A stretch of 5,504 nt of DNA from Chloroflexota bacterium (GTDB lineage: Bacteria > Chloroflexota > Dehalococcoidia > UBA2247 > RBG-13-53-26), in the NCBI GenBank assembly GCA_003650185.1, contig QMOF01000158.1, positions 1-5,504 of the forward strand. Reading direction: 5' to 3'. Below the pieces are notes generated by a model, which made no database searches, had not been told where the DNA came from, and was given only the letters and a program-made list of their open reading frames with translations. How positions within the stretch are numbered: the first letter of the stretch is position 1; every line of letters starts with the position of its first letter. The position numbers and the translations under genes were made by a program. Positions 1 through 5,504 of this stretch are shown piece by piece.

Positions 1-929
1 ACGAGTGACGAGTTGGATGACTTCGATGCTATTACCGGCTTGCCCGAGGCCGCTCCGTCCAGCGTAGCGGCAGGTTCTACATCCCATCGGGACGGAACCA
101 CAACCAGCTTGCAGGACTTGTACTGTTGGTACTTCGCTTCCTCATCAGCGATGAAGCCCAGGAATCTCACGTTGGATTCCAGCCCCAACGCCCCGACCAG
201 GTCCCTCAGTGCATCCTCTTCTTCGCCCGACCCACCGATATCCAATCTGATGTCAGGAACCGTCTCCTTCGCTATCGCCACCGCCTTGATCAGTATATCC
301 AACCCCTTGAGTCTGCGAAAGTTGACGGCAATGAAGATATCCGGTTCCCCATCAGGCGGGTCAGGCAACCTCACCCTCTGTATCCTATCGTATTCAACGC
401 CCTCGGGAACCAGGTGTGTTACTGCCTTCGTCCACCTTCTGATGATCCCTTCAGTGAAACGCGACTGCACTATGACGTGTGAGGCCCTGGGTATGACGTA
501 TTTCTCATTCGGGATTGAGATGAGCAGCCTTCTGAAAACCCGCAACGGATTGCTGTCGAAGCGAGACTCCATTCGCTCGACGCTGAATATGGTGATTGGG
601 GCGGGATACCTGTTTCGCAGAAGGGCAGCAACGGCAGTGAAGCGAAATCCGCGCAGCGCATGCACAACGTCCGGATTCAGCCCTTCCACCGTTCTCTTCA
701 TAGACCGCAGGGTAATCGGAAACAGGAAGGGCATCACCGAGCCGACGCCACGCAAAACGTGGACAGCTACGCGGCCTCTCATTAACTGCTCGCTTTTCCT
801 GCCCAAGGTAATCACGTGGACTTCCATGCCATCGATGGCCGACAAATGCTGCGCCAGCTTCTCGACATGCGTGACTGAACCGCTGCGACTCTCACCTAGC
901 GGATAGCCGCTGACTATCGCAACTCTCAC
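1..929 (-). CDS. GT4-family glycosyltransferase, 3' end cut by window edge
   Basis: This is a retaining GT-B glycosyltransferase that probably adds a sugar from an activated donor to the cluster's glycan on the cytoplasmic side. It was read directly on the minus strand: 309 codons are open from a GTG start to the left edge. The N-terminal half starts with a beta strand MRVAIVSGYP (residues 1-10) and the SGSVTHVEKLAQHL loop-helix where GT4 enzymes usually have GG. The C-terminal donor domain shows VPEGVEYDRI (174-183), a phosphate-binding FRRLKG (204-209), IGGSGEEEDALR (231-242) and VVVPSRWDVEPAATLDGAASGKPVIAS (first part 277-286, then DGAASGKPV 291-299). The usual catalytic EX7E is altered: the second Glu position is Asp291 and the spacing is shorter. 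Family members run about 350-400 residues, so roughly 50-80 are missing. The start is supported by a GAGG six bases upstream. It lies 90 bases downstream of the epimerase on the same strand. The family call is firm; donor and acceptor are unknown. Confidence 0.88.
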   Translation of the reverse strand, partial: MRVAIVSGYPLGESRSGSVTHVEKLAQHLSAIDGMEVHVITLGRKSEQLMRGRVAVHVLRGVGSVMPFLFPITLRSMKRTVEGLNPDVVHALRGFRFTAVAALLRNRYPAPITIFSVERMESRFDSNPLRVFRRLLISIPNEKYVIPRASHVIVQSRFTEGIIRRWTKAVTHLVPEGVEYDRIQRVRLPDPPDGEPDIFIAVNFRRLKGLDILIKAVAIAKETVPDIRLDIGGSGEEEDALRDLVGALGLESNVRFLGFIADEEAKYQQYKSCKLVVVPSRWDVEPAATLDGAASGKPVIASKSSNSSL

Positions 930-1019
930 AAAACGCCTCAAACTTGCTTGTTTCGCCGGACTCCGCCGGGCGCGGGCTACTCCGCTCACGCACCAACAGA
1001 AGCGGGGGCGTTGCGGGCA
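930..1019 (-). other. Short intergenic spacer between epimerase and left GT4
   Basis: Ninety bases separate the epimerase stop from the next start. The spacer holds the GAGG ribosome binding site and a weak imperfect hairpin at about 955-971 (GCC/GGC and GG/CC pairs around a six-base loop, one bulged C). No T-run follows the hairpin, so I do not call a terminator. I see no clear promoter. The two genes are probably co-transcribed, though an internal start here is possible. Confidence 0.4.
936..939 (-). promoter_or_regulatory. Ribosome binding site of the left GT4 gene
   Basis: On the minus strand GAGG sits six bases before a GTG codon at 929-927. The peptide that follows begins with the canonical first beta strand of a GT4 enzyme, so this site fixes GTG as the start. 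No ATG lies nearby in frame. Confidence 0.65.
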
Positions 1020-1973
1020 CTAGCCCGTCAGGTTATCCCTCTGCCACCTGACGAACGCCTCAAGTCCTGTCCTGATGTCGATATCGGGAGTGAAGCCGAT
1101 CAACCTCTGGCCCAGACCACAGTCCGCCAATGTGTGCTCGGTCTCCCCCTTCTGCTTCCCAATGTAGGCTACCTCGGGTTTGACACCTATTATCTCTCCC
1201 AGATGTCGAACCAGATCGTTGACGCTTATGGCATTGCCAGCCCCCACATTGATGGCTTTGCCATCAGCCTTGTCCACCGTTAATAGCTTCATGTTCGCCT
1301 TCACGATATCGTCGATATGCGTGAAATCCCTGGTCTGCGTACCGTCCCCGAAGACTTGAATCACCTCATTGTTCATGAGCTTCCGAGTGAAAAGCGAGAT
1401 CGCGAGATCCGGCCTCATTCTGGGACCGTACACGCTGAAGTACCTCAGACTCACAACTGAGATGCCGTATACCTCATGGAAGACCCGGCAGTAGTGCTCG
1501 GCTGCCAGTTTGGAGACCCCGTAGGGAGAGATAGGTTGGGTCGGGTGTCCCTCATCGAAGGGCAGGTACTCTGCCTTCCCGTAGACAGACGATGACGACG
1601 CGTTGACTACTCTCTTGACCCCCGCCTCCAGAGATGCCTGCAAAACGTTCAGAGTACCGATCACATTGACGTTGTTGGGCTTGAAAGGGTCTTTCACCGA
1701 GAATCTGACGCCCGGTTGAGCAGCCTCGTGAAAGACGTAGTCCACATCCCGGCTGATGATCTCCCGCATAGCGCCGAGATCGGTGACATCCGCCTTGACG
1801 AAACTTGCACCGGGCGCCGCCAGGACGCATGCCACGTTGCGCCTCTTGTGGTCCGGCGAGTAGTAGTCGTCGAGGTTGTCTATCAGCACAACCTGGTGGC
1901 CAGCCTTCGCCAGGGCTTCACCAATGTGCGAGCCTATGAAACCCGCCCCGCCTGTTACTACAGTCTTTGGCAT
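1020..1973 (-). CDS. NAD-dependent nucleotide-sugar epimerase (UDP-glucose/UDP-glucuronate 4-epimerase type)
   Basis: This is a 317-residue extended short-chain dehydrogenase of full family length. It interconverts C4 epimers of a UDP-sugar in the cytoplasm through a transient 4-keto intermediate held with NAD. Visible motifs are TGGAGFIGSH (7-16, NAD-binding GxxGxxG), Asp32 at the end of strand two for the NAD ribose, HEAAQPGVRFSV (82-93), the SSSS-VYG strand (126-132), catalytic Tyr151 and Lys155 in YGVSK, FSVYGPRMRPD (179-189) and TRDFTHIDD (214-222). The DNLDDYYSPDHKRR stretch (32-45) and AAQPGVRFS resemble UDP-glucuronate 4-epimerases and WbpP-like enzymes more than classical GalE. The residue aligned by eye with the substrate-gate Tyr299 of E. 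coli GalE is small, Thr281 in EHTLAD. Next to a UDP-glucose dehydrogenase, UDP-glucuronate to UDP-galacturonate is an attractive reaction, but UDP-glucose or UDP-GlcNAc remain possible. The start is ATG, with GGAGTGATCC seven bases upstream (1981-1990). It follows the methyltransferase by 18 bases. Confidence 0.92.
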   Translation of the reverse strand: MPKTVVTGGAGFIGSHIGEALAKAGHQVVLIDNLDDYYSPDHKRRNVACVLAAPGASFVKADVTDLGAMREIISRDVDYVFHEAAQPGVRFSVKDPFKPNNVNVIGTLNVLQASLEAGVKRVVNASSSSVYGKAEYLPFDEGHPTQPISPYGVSKLAAEHYCRVFHEVYGISVVSLRYFSVYGPRMRPDLAISLFTRKLMNNEVIQVFGDGTQTRDFTHIDDIVKANMKLLTVDKADGKAINVGAGNAISVNDLVRHLGEIIGVKPEVAYIGKQKGETEHTLADCGLGQRLIGFTPDIDIRTGLEAFVRWQRDNLTG

Positions 1974-1991
1974 GACGTTTGGATCACTCCG

Positions 1992-2660
1992 CTATCCTGC
2001 TCTGTGAGCCACCAGGCTGACAGACGTCGCGTGTCGAGCATCTCTCTTCTGCTGACCCTTGAAGACAAGCCCCAGGAACTTGGAGAGTGCGTAGAGCCCG
2101 GCCAGCACCACGACGTACAGCCACGAACCGGCCCCTTGTAAGTCCTTGTCCTTCAGAGTCCTCCAGCCGACTGCGCTGAACAGGAGGTACTCAACGCTGT
2201 CCAACACCCCGCAGTTGCAGTACAGATCATCCACCACGAATCCAGCCCTCTCCACTTCTTGCCTGAGCCCTTGCGGGGTGAACCGTCTGAAGTCGTATGG
2301 TGCGTGCACGTGCTGCAAGAAGGGGGTAGACAAGAAGAGCGTCCCACTCGTTTTGAGGACTCTGCCCAGCTCGCTCAAGGCCACTTCAGGCCGTGCCACA
2401 TGCTCCAAAACGGAGTTGCAGATGAGACCGTCGAAGGAGTGGTCTCGAAAGGGCAGATGATGGATGTCAGCCATCGCACTGGTATACTTGGTAGGCACTA
2501 CGTCCACACCGACGTATTCCCCGCCCGGCTTGAAGCCGAGCCGGTCTACCATGTTGCCGCAGCCTACGTCGAGCGTGCGGCCGTTCCAGCGACGCAGGAC
2601 ATCCTTGAGAAAGGCCAACTCTTTCCTGCCGGCTGCCGTGAGTTGTGTGTTTATCCTCAA
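1992..2660 (-). CDS. Class I SAM-dependent methyltransferase with hydrophobic C-terminal segment
   Basis: This 222-residue protein has a Methyltransf_11-like Rossmann fold. SAM-binding motif I is LDVGCG (30-35). Asp53 in GVDVVP is the acidic residue expected to hold the SAM ribose, ADIHHLPF (64-71) provides the adenine-side Asp65, and FDGLICNSVLEHV (76-88) is the usual motif with the LEHV signature. STPFLQHVHAPYDFRRFTP (111-129) is common in methyltransferases of polysaccharide clusters. Residues about 179-200 (WLYVVVLAGLYALSKFLGLVF within it) are strongly hydrophobic and followed by KGQQKR, so the enzyme may sit on the inner membrane face. The final SVSLVAHR could be the last beta strand of the fold, making the hydrophobic part an insert rather than a simple tail. 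The start is TTG, overlapping the upstream TGA as TTGA, with AGGAG five bases upstream. Likely role: methylation of a sugar or of the glycan end; the acceptor is unknown. Confidence 0.88.
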   Translation of the reverse strand: MRINTQLTAAGRKELAFLKDVLRRWNGRTLDVGCGNMVDRLGFKPGGEYVGVDVVPTKYTSAMADIHHLPFRDHSFDGLICNSVLEHVARPEVALSELGRVLKTSGTLFLSTPFLQHVHAPYDFRRFTPQGLRQEVERAGFVVDDLYCNCGVLDSVEYLLFSAVGWRTLKDKDLQGAGSWLYVVVLAGLYALSKFLGLVFKGQQKRDARHATSVSLVAHRAG

Positions 2661-3748
2661 AGAAGCTCCTGATAAGCCTCGACTGTCTTCCGTACGGTCT
2701 CAGCCCACGAGTAATCCGCGACGGCCTTCGCCCGGCCAGCCTGCCCCAGCCTGCACGCCAGATCTGGACTGTCTGTGATTCGGAGTATGGCCTCGGCTAT
2801 CGCCTCCGCGTCACCAACGGGAGCCATCATGCCGCAGGAGTCCACAATGTCGACCAGTTGAGGTATCCTCGTTGAAACCACCGGGGTGCCGCACGCCATA
2901 GCCTCCAGCATCGTCCTTGGAACGCCCTCGCTGCGGCTCGTCAGAACAAAAACGTCGGAATCCTGATACAGCCGAGGGAGCTCCGCATTCGGAACGAATC
3001 CCCCAAAAACGACGTGCTGGTCTAAGCCCAAGTCCTTCACCCTTCGCCTCATCTTGTCGGCAAGCGGTCCTTCCCCAACCATCACCAGCCTGCAACGCCC
3101 GTTCCGCTGAACCACAATCCTGAAAGCGTCTATCAGGCAGTCAATCCCCTTCCCGGGAACAAACCTGCCAATCCACAGCACCTGCTTGCCGTCCCTGCTT
3201 CCCTTCGCACCATTCGGCTTGAAAGAGTCCACGTCGATGCCATTGTGAATCACCCTTATCTTCTCTGCTCTAATGCCCAACGCCTCCAACTGCGCTTTCT
3301 CCGTCGCAGTGTAGCAGAGGACCAGATCGGCAGACTTGAGCGTCCACTTCGCAACCGTTGGCACGTATGCTCTCTGTATTGTCAACGGAATGGTCTGTGA
3401 GATCAGGCCATGATTGGTGATGACGAGGGGCGCAGACCCAAACCTCTTGGCCAGGGCACACAGGGTCGTGGACAGGAATAAATGGGAGTGCGCGTGTATG
3501 ATATCGAAAGCCTTCCTGGTACGAAACAGGCCGGGGAGTAATCCCGGCATCAGAGGGCTCCCCATCAGCCTGACAGGGGTACGGAACCGTACTACGTTGT
3601 AGCCGTCGGTGCCCTCCTGGGCGGCTCTCCTACTCGAACTCGACGTGTATACCGTTACGTCATGCCCCAGACGTGCCTGGGACTTTGACATCTCATGCGC
3701 GTGGAGTGCTATGCCGCCGGCTACGGTGGGATACAGGTTGGCTACCAC
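2657..3748 (-). CDS. GT4-family glycosyltransferase
   Basis: This GT-B fold retaining glycosyltransferase has 363 residues from the GTG at 3748, or 368 if an ATT at 3763 is the true start. Numbering below is from GTG. The N-terminal domain shows YPTVAGGIALHAHEMS (6-21), with the GG loop near the donor phosphates, then FDIIHAHSH (81-89) and TNHG (111-114). The C-terminal domain shows VIHNGID (166-172), IGRFVPGKG (193-201) with phosphate-binding Arg195 and Lys200, VGEGPL (224-229), and an intact EX7E motif: Glu274 and Glu282 in SRSEGVPRTMLEAMACGTPVVS. It should transfer a hexose or similar sugar from a nucleotide donor to the growing glycan in the cytoplasm; specificity cannot be read. The GTG start has no properly spaced ribosome binding site and cuts off the first strand residues. 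With ATT the protein begins MRILRVVANLYP, the family's usual form. The 3' end overlaps the methyltransferase by four bases. Confidence 0.93.
   Translation of the reverse strand: MVANLYPTVAGGIALHAHEMSKSQARLGHDVTVYTSSSSRRAAQEGTDGYNVVRFRTPVRLMGSPLMPGLLPGLFRTRKAFDIIHAHSHLFLSTTLCALAKRFGSAPLVITNHGLISQTIPLTIQRAYVPTVAKWTLKSADLVLCYTATEKAQLEALGIRAEKIRVIHNGIDVDSFKPNGAKGSRDGKQVLWIGRFVPGKGIDCLIDAFRIVVQRNGRCRLVMVGEGPLADKMRRRVKDLGLDQHVVFGGFVPNAELPRLYQDSDVFVLTSRSEGVPRTMLEAMACGTPVVSTRIPQLVDIVDSCGMMAPVGDAEAIAEAILRITDSPDLACRLGQAGRAKAVADYSWAETVRKTVEAYQELL
2666..2670 (-). promoter_or_regulatory. Ribosome binding site of the methyltransferase TTG start
   Basis: AGGAG lies inside the last codons of the upstream GT4 gene, five bases before TTG at 2660-2658. 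TTG shares TG with the GT4 stop (TTGA). This arrangement supports translational coupling and decides for the non-ATG start. Confidence 0.65.
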
Positions 3749-3768
3749 ACGCAGTATTCTAATCGGCG

Positions 3769-3779
3769 CCTCTCTCCTT
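3769..3779 (-). promoter_or_regulatory. Ribosome binding site pointing to an ATT start for the GT4 gene
   Basis: The minus strand reads AAGGAGAGAGG starting in the stop codon of the dehydrogenase. AAGGAG lies 10 bases and GAGG 5 bases before ATT at 3763-3761. The first GTG in frame (3748) is 20-25 bases away, too far for this site. No ATG, GTG or TTG lies at the right distance, so either ATT initiates or the start base has changed. Confidence 0.5.
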
Positions 3780-5049
3780 ACCAGCAGATTCCCTCTCGCT
3801 GTATCGAGTCCTTCAGTACTTTCCTTCCCTCCAGTATCACCCTGCGCTTCATTCCCCCAAACTGCTCATCCATCTCCTTGAACTCATCCCAGTCTGTCAA
3901 GATAAGGCAGGCATCCGCACCTTCGAGCGCCTCCGCCGCGCTCCCGGCGTAGCAGACAAGGTCATCGCCAATGATCCTCCTCATGTTGGCAACGGCCTGT
4001 GGATCATAAGCTGACACATGGGCGCCGCTTTCCAGAAGACGCCCTATGGCCGGGATCGCCTGGGAATCCCTGACATCATCAGTACCGGCCTTGAAAGCGA
4101 GGCCGAGAACAGCCACACGCTTGCCTTCGAGAGTCCCCACCCTGCTTTCGAGGATCTCAACCAGACAAAGCGGCTGCGACCTGTTTACTTCAACCACAGA
4201 CCTGAGCAGCGTCGCGTCGTAGCCCAAATCGGCAGCCTGTGCTATCAGCGCTCTCATGTCCTTTGGCAGACACGACCCCCCAAAACCGATCCCCGCTTCG
4301 AGATACTTGGCCCCTATTCTGGAGTCAAAACCTATGCTTCTTGCCACATCGTAGGCATCAACTCCCAGCCTCTTGCAGATGTTTCCGATTTCATTGATGA
4401 ACGATATCTTTGTGGCCAGGAAGGCATTCCCCGCGTATTTGATCATCTCTGCCGTCCTGTAGCTTGTCCTCACAATGGGGCACTTGAAATCGCTACAGAA
4501 ACCGCAAACCATGTCCCCGGCATTTGTGTCGTTCTCCCCAACTATGATCCGGTCGGGGTTTAAGAAGTCTTCAAGCAGACTGCCCTCCCTGAGAAACTCG
4601 GGTACTACGCAGACGCCGATCTGGTCGCCAACAGATCTACCAGAAGACCTTTCCAGAAGCGGAATAACCACATTCTCGGTTGTGCCGGGCTGGACTGTGC
4701 TCCTGATGACGACAAGATGGTAGCTCTGTTTCCGCCTGAGTAATCTGCCGAGCTGGCCCACGGCATCTTCAATTTGAGTCAGGTCGATCGCCCCATCGAC
4801 CCTCGAGGGAGTTCCGACACATATGAACGTGACGTCCGTGTCCAAAGCTTCTTCGCAATTGGACGTGGCCCTGACTTGCACCGTGCCGAAAGCTTTCGTT
4901 AGACTCTCGTCACATATGGTGCACCGACCGTCCCGTATGCTGCTTACCACCCGCTGCTCTTTCTCTATCCCCACAACGTCGTAGCCTTTCAATGCAAACC
5001 CGACCAACTGGGTGAAGCCAACGTAGCCGAGCCCTATTATCGAGATCAA
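3778..5049 (-). CDS. ugd: UDP-glucose 6-dehydrogenase (UDP-glucose/GDP-mannose dehydrogenase family)
   Basis: This 423-residue cytoplasmic enzyme oxidises a nucleotide sugar at C6 in two NAD-dependent steps, most likely UDP-glucose to UDP-glucuronate, and supplies an acidic sugar to the cluster. All three family domains are present. NAD domain: GLGYVG (6-11), CVGTPSRVDG (77-86) and IRSTVQPGTTE (115-125) with Thr118. Middle domain: PEFLREGS (150-157) with Glu151 and Glu155, EMIKYAGNAFLATKISFINE (201-220) with Lys204 and Asn208, and GFGGSCLPKD (255-264) with nucleophile Cys260 and Asp264. These numbers match the streptococcal enzyme as I remember it. C-terminal domain: LGLAFKAGTDDVRDS (315-329) and LILTDWDEF (382-390). 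Oddities are Glu29 where Asp usually binds the NAD ribose, and EGRK (407-410) in place of the common DGRN. The start is TTG with GAGGGG eight bases upstream. The related UDP-GlcNAc or GDP-mannose dehydrogenases are less likely from the motif wording. Confidence 0.95.
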   Translation of the reverse strand: MISIIGLGYVGFTQLVGFALKGYDVVGIEKEQRVVSSIRDGRCTICDESLTKAFGTVQVRATSNCEEALDTDVTFICVGTPSRVDGAIDLTQIEDAVGQLGRLLRRKQSYHLVVIRSTVQPGTTENVVIPLLERSSGRSVGDQIGVCVVPEFLREGSLLEDFLNPDRIIVGENDTNAGDMVCGFCSDFKCPIVRTSYRTAEMIKYAGNAFLATKISFINEIGNICKRLGVDAYDVARSIGFDSRIGAKYLEAGIGFGGSCLPKDMRALIAQAADLGYDATLLRSVVEVNRSQPLCLVEILESRVGTLEGKRVAVLGLAFKAGTDDVRDSQAIPAIGRLLESGAHVSAYDPQAVANMRRIIGDDLVCYAGSAAEALEGADACLILTDWDEFKEMDEQFGGMKRRVILEGRKVLKDSIQREGICW

Positions 5050-5338
5050 CTGCGTGCCCCCTCATAACGGGTCCGAGGCAGGCCAGGAGCCAACCCCCCG
5101 GGCCTTCAGCAACACATCCGACCTCTCAGTCTGACTCAACGGTCTCACTCCAATATGCCAAACCATGGCGTGTTCATCTCCAAGCGAGCCAAATCACAAC
5201 TGAACAGGGCTCCTCCCCGGCGGCAAGACCACTCCCTGGCGATCCCAGAGCAGGTGTCCACTGATGGCCGGAACCTCTAGGTGACCCGCATCCACAAGTG
5301 TAGCATTCGGTGCGGCTTGTGCGCAGCCGTGCCAAGCC
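5050..5338 (-). other. Intergenic region of about 290 bases between GT2 gene and dehydrogenase
   Basis: I see no gene here that resembles a known family. It contains the dehydrogenase ribosome binding site. Just after the GT2 stop there is a six-base-pair inverted repeat (5333-5338 with 5314-5319, loop 13) without a T-run. A ten-codon reading frame starts at about 5175 on the minus strand (MNTPWFGILE, then TGA); it has only TTGGAG directly abutting its ATG and is probably chance. No convincing bacterial -35/-10 pair or archaeal TATA box was found by eye. As the largest gap in the cluster it is the most likely place for a promoter serving the genes downstream. Confidence 0.4.
5058..5063 (-). 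promoter_or_regulatory. Ribosome binding site of the dehydrogenase TTG start
   Basis: GAGGGG lies eight bases before TTG at 5049-5047, and the peptide that follows begins directly with the NAD-binding strand (M)ISIIGLGYVG. An ATG at 5065-5063 is out of frame with it, so TTG is the start. Confidence 0.65.
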
Positions 5339-5504
5339 TCAGCCAAGCACTCCGAACAACATGACCCTGGCCAAAACGCAAGCCATCCTGAACGGATACA
5401 TGGCATACGTTTTCAAGGAGAATTGGGACTCGCCCGTGTTGCGAGGTGGCATCTCGATCGATATCTCTCTGATCCTGAGTCCCCTCCTCGCCGCCCGCAA
5501 CGTC
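5339..5504 (-). CDS. C-terminal end of a GT2 glycosyltransferase (dolichyl-phosphate mannose synthase/GtrB type), 5' end cut by window edge
   Basis: The minus strand is open from the right edge to a TGA at 5341-5339, giving 54 residues. The segment reads RRGLRIREISIEMPP (6-20), then RNTGESQFSL (21-30), then KTYAMYPFRMACVLARVMLFGVLG. This is the ending I know from GT-A polyprenyl-phosphate glycosyltransferases: a Lys/Arg-Glu-(Val/Ile)-Pro/Ser-(Ile/Val) strand, a conserved R-x-x-G-x-S motif close to the active site, and a hydrophobic C-terminal helix. Such enzymes move a sugar from a nucleotide donor to dolichyl or undecaprenyl phosphate, or to other acceptors, at the membrane. The catalytic N-terminus (DXD region) lies outside the window, so the exact subgroup is not provable. 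It points the same way as the other genes and ends 289 bases before the dehydrogenase. The opposite strand also has an open frame here, judged a shadow. Confidence 0.72.
   Translation of the reverse strand, partial: TLRAARRGLRIREISIEMPPRNTGESQFSLKTYAMYPFRMACVLARVMLFGVLG

Noticed and set aside
13..906. A 297-codon open frame on the plus strand beginning MDDFDAITG.
   Set aside because: It is antisense to the minus-strand GT4 gene, whose translation shows clear family motifs. The plus-strand product is Ser/Thr/Arg-rich and low in recognisable structure.
955..971. An imperfect GC-rich hairpin downstream of the epimerase gene.
   Set aside because: The stem is five pairs with a bulge and no T-run follows, so it does not support a terminator call.
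948..1283. A 111-codon plus-strand frame across the epimerase 3' end and the spacer.
   Set aside because: It is antisense to the C-terminal part of a clear epimerase, with no recognisable domain.
5314..5338. An inverted repeat GGCTTG/CAAGCC directly after the GT2 stop codon.
   Set aside because: The six-pair stem has a 13-base loop and no T-run, too weak for a terminator; kept only as part of the gap description.
5194..5406. A 70-codon minus-strand frame beginning MPCIRSGW that covers the end of the GT2 gene and much of the gap.
   Set aside because: It overlaps the GT2 gene in another frame, has no good ribosome binding site, and its product matches no family I know. It could be tested by looking for conservation in relatives.
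5361..5504. A plus-strand frame from ATG at 5361 to the right edge, beginning MTLAKTQAILNGY, which looks protein-like.
   Set aside because: The opposite strand encodes a recognisable GT2 C-terminus with the RxxGxS motif. The plus-strand frame has no ribosome binding site and no family I recognise; its hydrophobic pattern can arise as an antisense shadow.
1..5504. Searched by eye for tRNA genes, CRISPR repeats, transposase genes, insertion-sequence ends and toxin-antitoxin or defence genes.
   Set aside because: Nothing was found: no regularly spaced repeats, no terminal inverted repeats flanking a gene, and no tRNA-like cloverleaf signals.

Overview
This window is part of a surface-polysaccharide (exopolysaccharide, capsule, or S-layer/lipid-linked glycan) biosynthesis cluster. 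Every gene I can support lies on the minus strand, so transcription runs from high to low coordinates. The layout in that order is: the C-terminal end of a dolichyl-phosphate-mannose-synthase-like GT2 glycosyltransferase (runs off the right edge, ends at 5339); a gap of about 290 bases with no gene I can support; a UDP-glucose 6-dehydrogenase (5049-3778); a GT4 glycosyltransferase (about 3763/3748-2657); a class I SAM-dependent methyltransferase with a hydrophobic C-terminal segment (2660-1992); an NAD-dependent nucleotide-sugar epimerase (1973-1020); a gap of 90 bases; and a second GT4 glycosyltransferase (929 to the left edge, incomplete).

Spacing is tight from the dehydrogenase to the epimerase (14-29 bases, then a 4-base TTGA overlap, then 18 bases), which fits one transcript. 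The logic of the set is precursor supply plus assembly. The dehydrogenase makes a UDP-uronic acid, the epimerase probably inverts C4 of that or another UDP-sugar, the GT4 enzymes add sugars to a growing glycan, and the methyltransferase may cap or decorate it. The GT2 enzyme may charge a polyprenyl-phosphate carrier. Exact sugars cannot be read from sequence alone.

The organism is uncertain. The DNA is moderately GC-rich, yet Arg codons AGA/AGG (about 17 of 30 in the leftmost gene by hand count) and Ile ATA are frequent. Start codons are mostly TTG/GTG, and one start looks like ATT, with clear Shine-Dalgarno sequences. The wording of the dehydrogenase and epimerase (for example INEIGNICKRLG and a GFGGSC active site) reminds me of archaeal, methanogen-like homologues. 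I lean towards a euryarchaeon-like or deep-branching lineage, but a bacterium with similar codon use is not excluded.

I found no RNA gene, mobile element, CRISPR array or clear terminator. I see no convincing new system; the best second looks are the apparent ATT start, the altered catalytic motif of the left GT4, and the hydrophobic tail of the methyltransferase.
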